Positions 63,490-64,000 of a stretch of 64,000 nucleotides of DNA are shown in pieces; position 1 is the first letter of the stretch, and each line of letters opens with the position of its first letter. The stretch comes from Tetragenococcus koreensis. Lineage in GTDB: Bacteria > Bacillota > Bacilli > Lactobacillales > Enterococcaceae. The position numbers were made by a program, and so were the translations under genes. The notes beneath the pieces were generated by a model. It was given only the letters and a program-made list of their open reading frames with translations, ran no database searches and was not told the origin of the DNA. Location of the stretch: assembly GCF_003795145.1 (NCBI RefSeq), contig NZ_CP027786.1, positions 1,550,001 through 1,614,000 on the forward strand. Reading direction: 5' to 3'.

Positions 63490-64000
63490 TATTTAGCACC
63501 CCCATCTTTTTCTGCGACTTGATGTGTTGGGGTGATTTTTTGCAAATCGTAGACACGACCCGTTTCATCATAATAATCTTTTTGATGTGCCCGATATTCT
63601 CTTTCCACTTCCAGCCGCTGTTTTTTATGCTCATCGCGATGTCTGACATCGATTTTAGGGATCGCCGACAATAACCGTTTTGTATAAATATGGCGAGGAT
63701 CATTATAAATATCTTCTCTACTGCCAATTTCAACAAAACGACCTTTATGCATGATCGCAATATTATCGCACATATGCTTAACCACACCTAAATCATGTGA
63801 AATAAATAAATAGCTTAAGCCATACTCCTCTTGAATCCGTTTCATGAAATTTAACACTTGTGCTTGCACCGAAAGATCCAAAGCCGAAACTGGTTCGTCA
63901 GCTACGATCAACTTAGGGTTGGTTGCAACTGCCCGTGCTACGCCTAAACGTTGTCGCTGTCCTCCAGAAAATTCATGCGGATATTTATATAATGCATCTT
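63489..64000 (-). CDS. oppF: Oligopeptide ABC transporter ATP-binding protein OppF, N-terminus outside window
   Basis: The last ~170 residues are present. The signature FSGGQRQRLGVARA, Walker B LIVADEPVSALDLSVQAQV, H-loop FISHDLGVVKHMCD and the C-terminal Opp extension HIYTKRLLSAIPKID are visible. The SALDLS variant after Walker B is closer to OppF than OppD. That, and its place before oppB, suggests the Lactococcus-like order oppD-F-B-C-A. Walker A lies beyond the window edge. Confidence 0.9.
   Translation of the reverse strand, partial: DALYKYPHEFSGGQRQRLGVARAVATNPKLIVADEPVSALDLSVQAQVLNFMKRIQEEYGLSYLFISHDLGVVKHMCDNIAIMHKGRFVEIGSREDIYNDPRHIYTKRLLSAIPKIDVRHRDEHKKQRLEVEREYRAHQKDYYDETGRVYDLQKITPTHQVAEKDGGAK

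Overview
The window reads as ordinary chromosome of a low-GC Gram-positive lactic acid bacterium, most likely Enterococcaceae. Supporting this are AGGAGG-type ribosome binding sites with frequent TTG/GTG starts, a one-protein glutathione synthase (GshF), Met T-boxes in place of SAM riboswitches, a ymdB-ymcA-mutS-mutL cluster, an oppF-B-C-A gene order, and an rrn operon with no tRNA in its spacers. Several exported or surface proteins (the OppA-like and MetQ-like lipoproteins, the FtsY N-terminus) are extremely rich in Asp/Glu, which fits a halophilic member such as Tetragenococcus. The genus is an inference. No insertion sequence, prophage, CRISPR array, origin or tRNA gene was found.

Layout. 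1-8 kb (minus strand): trmB (cut at the window edge), a ytmP-like kinase, ecsAB, and a TetR-controlled heterodimeric multidrug ABC exporter. 8-15 kb: peptide deformylase, then a Met operon (metN-metP-metQ-M20 amidohydrolase) behind two tandem Met T-boxes, then an acetyltransferase/chorismate-mutase fusion with niaR. 15-20 kb (plus): a small membrane protein, a lysine-riboswitch-controlled ABC amino-acid importer, and brnQ. 20-23 kb (minus): a hypothetical gene, LMW-PTP, ruvBA and msrB. 23-28.3 kb (minus): 5S-23S-16S rRNA with tandem promoters upstream. 28.4-34.3 kb (minus): ymdB-ymcA-mutS-mutL. 34.5-37.7 kb: a HAD phosphatase, a MetE-like methyltransferase behind a third Met T-box, and a formate/nitrite-type channel. 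38-42.7 kb (plus): rpsD with a structured leader, an ABC transporter/LytTR/DUF3021 operon, and bioY under a BirA-like box. 42.8-48.6 kb: yktB-like, a phosphoesterase, GNAT, yueI-like, a hypothetical gene and gshF. 48.8-53 kb: beta-glucoside PTS and 6-P-beta-glucosidase with a divergent GntR regulator. 53.2-59.6 kb (minus): rnc-smc-HAD-ftsY. 59.8-64 kb (minus): oppF(partial)-oppB-oppC-oppA.

Together these show a host that imports much of its nitrogen and sulfur (oligopeptides, methionine or its conjugates, lysine, branched-chain amino acids). It controls that uptake with RNA switches: three Met T-boxes all carrying an AUG specifier, and one lysine riboswitch. Thiol and redox functions (gshF, msrB) are also present.

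No wholly new defence or mobile system was recognised. The best candidates for new biology are the acetyltransferase-chorismate mutase fusion whose mutase half seems to lack one catalytic Arg, the LytTR/DUF3021/ABC operon with a repeated upstream box, the ~150-nt nested hairpin after the lysine transporter, and a purine-rich array of degenerate repeats beside gshF.
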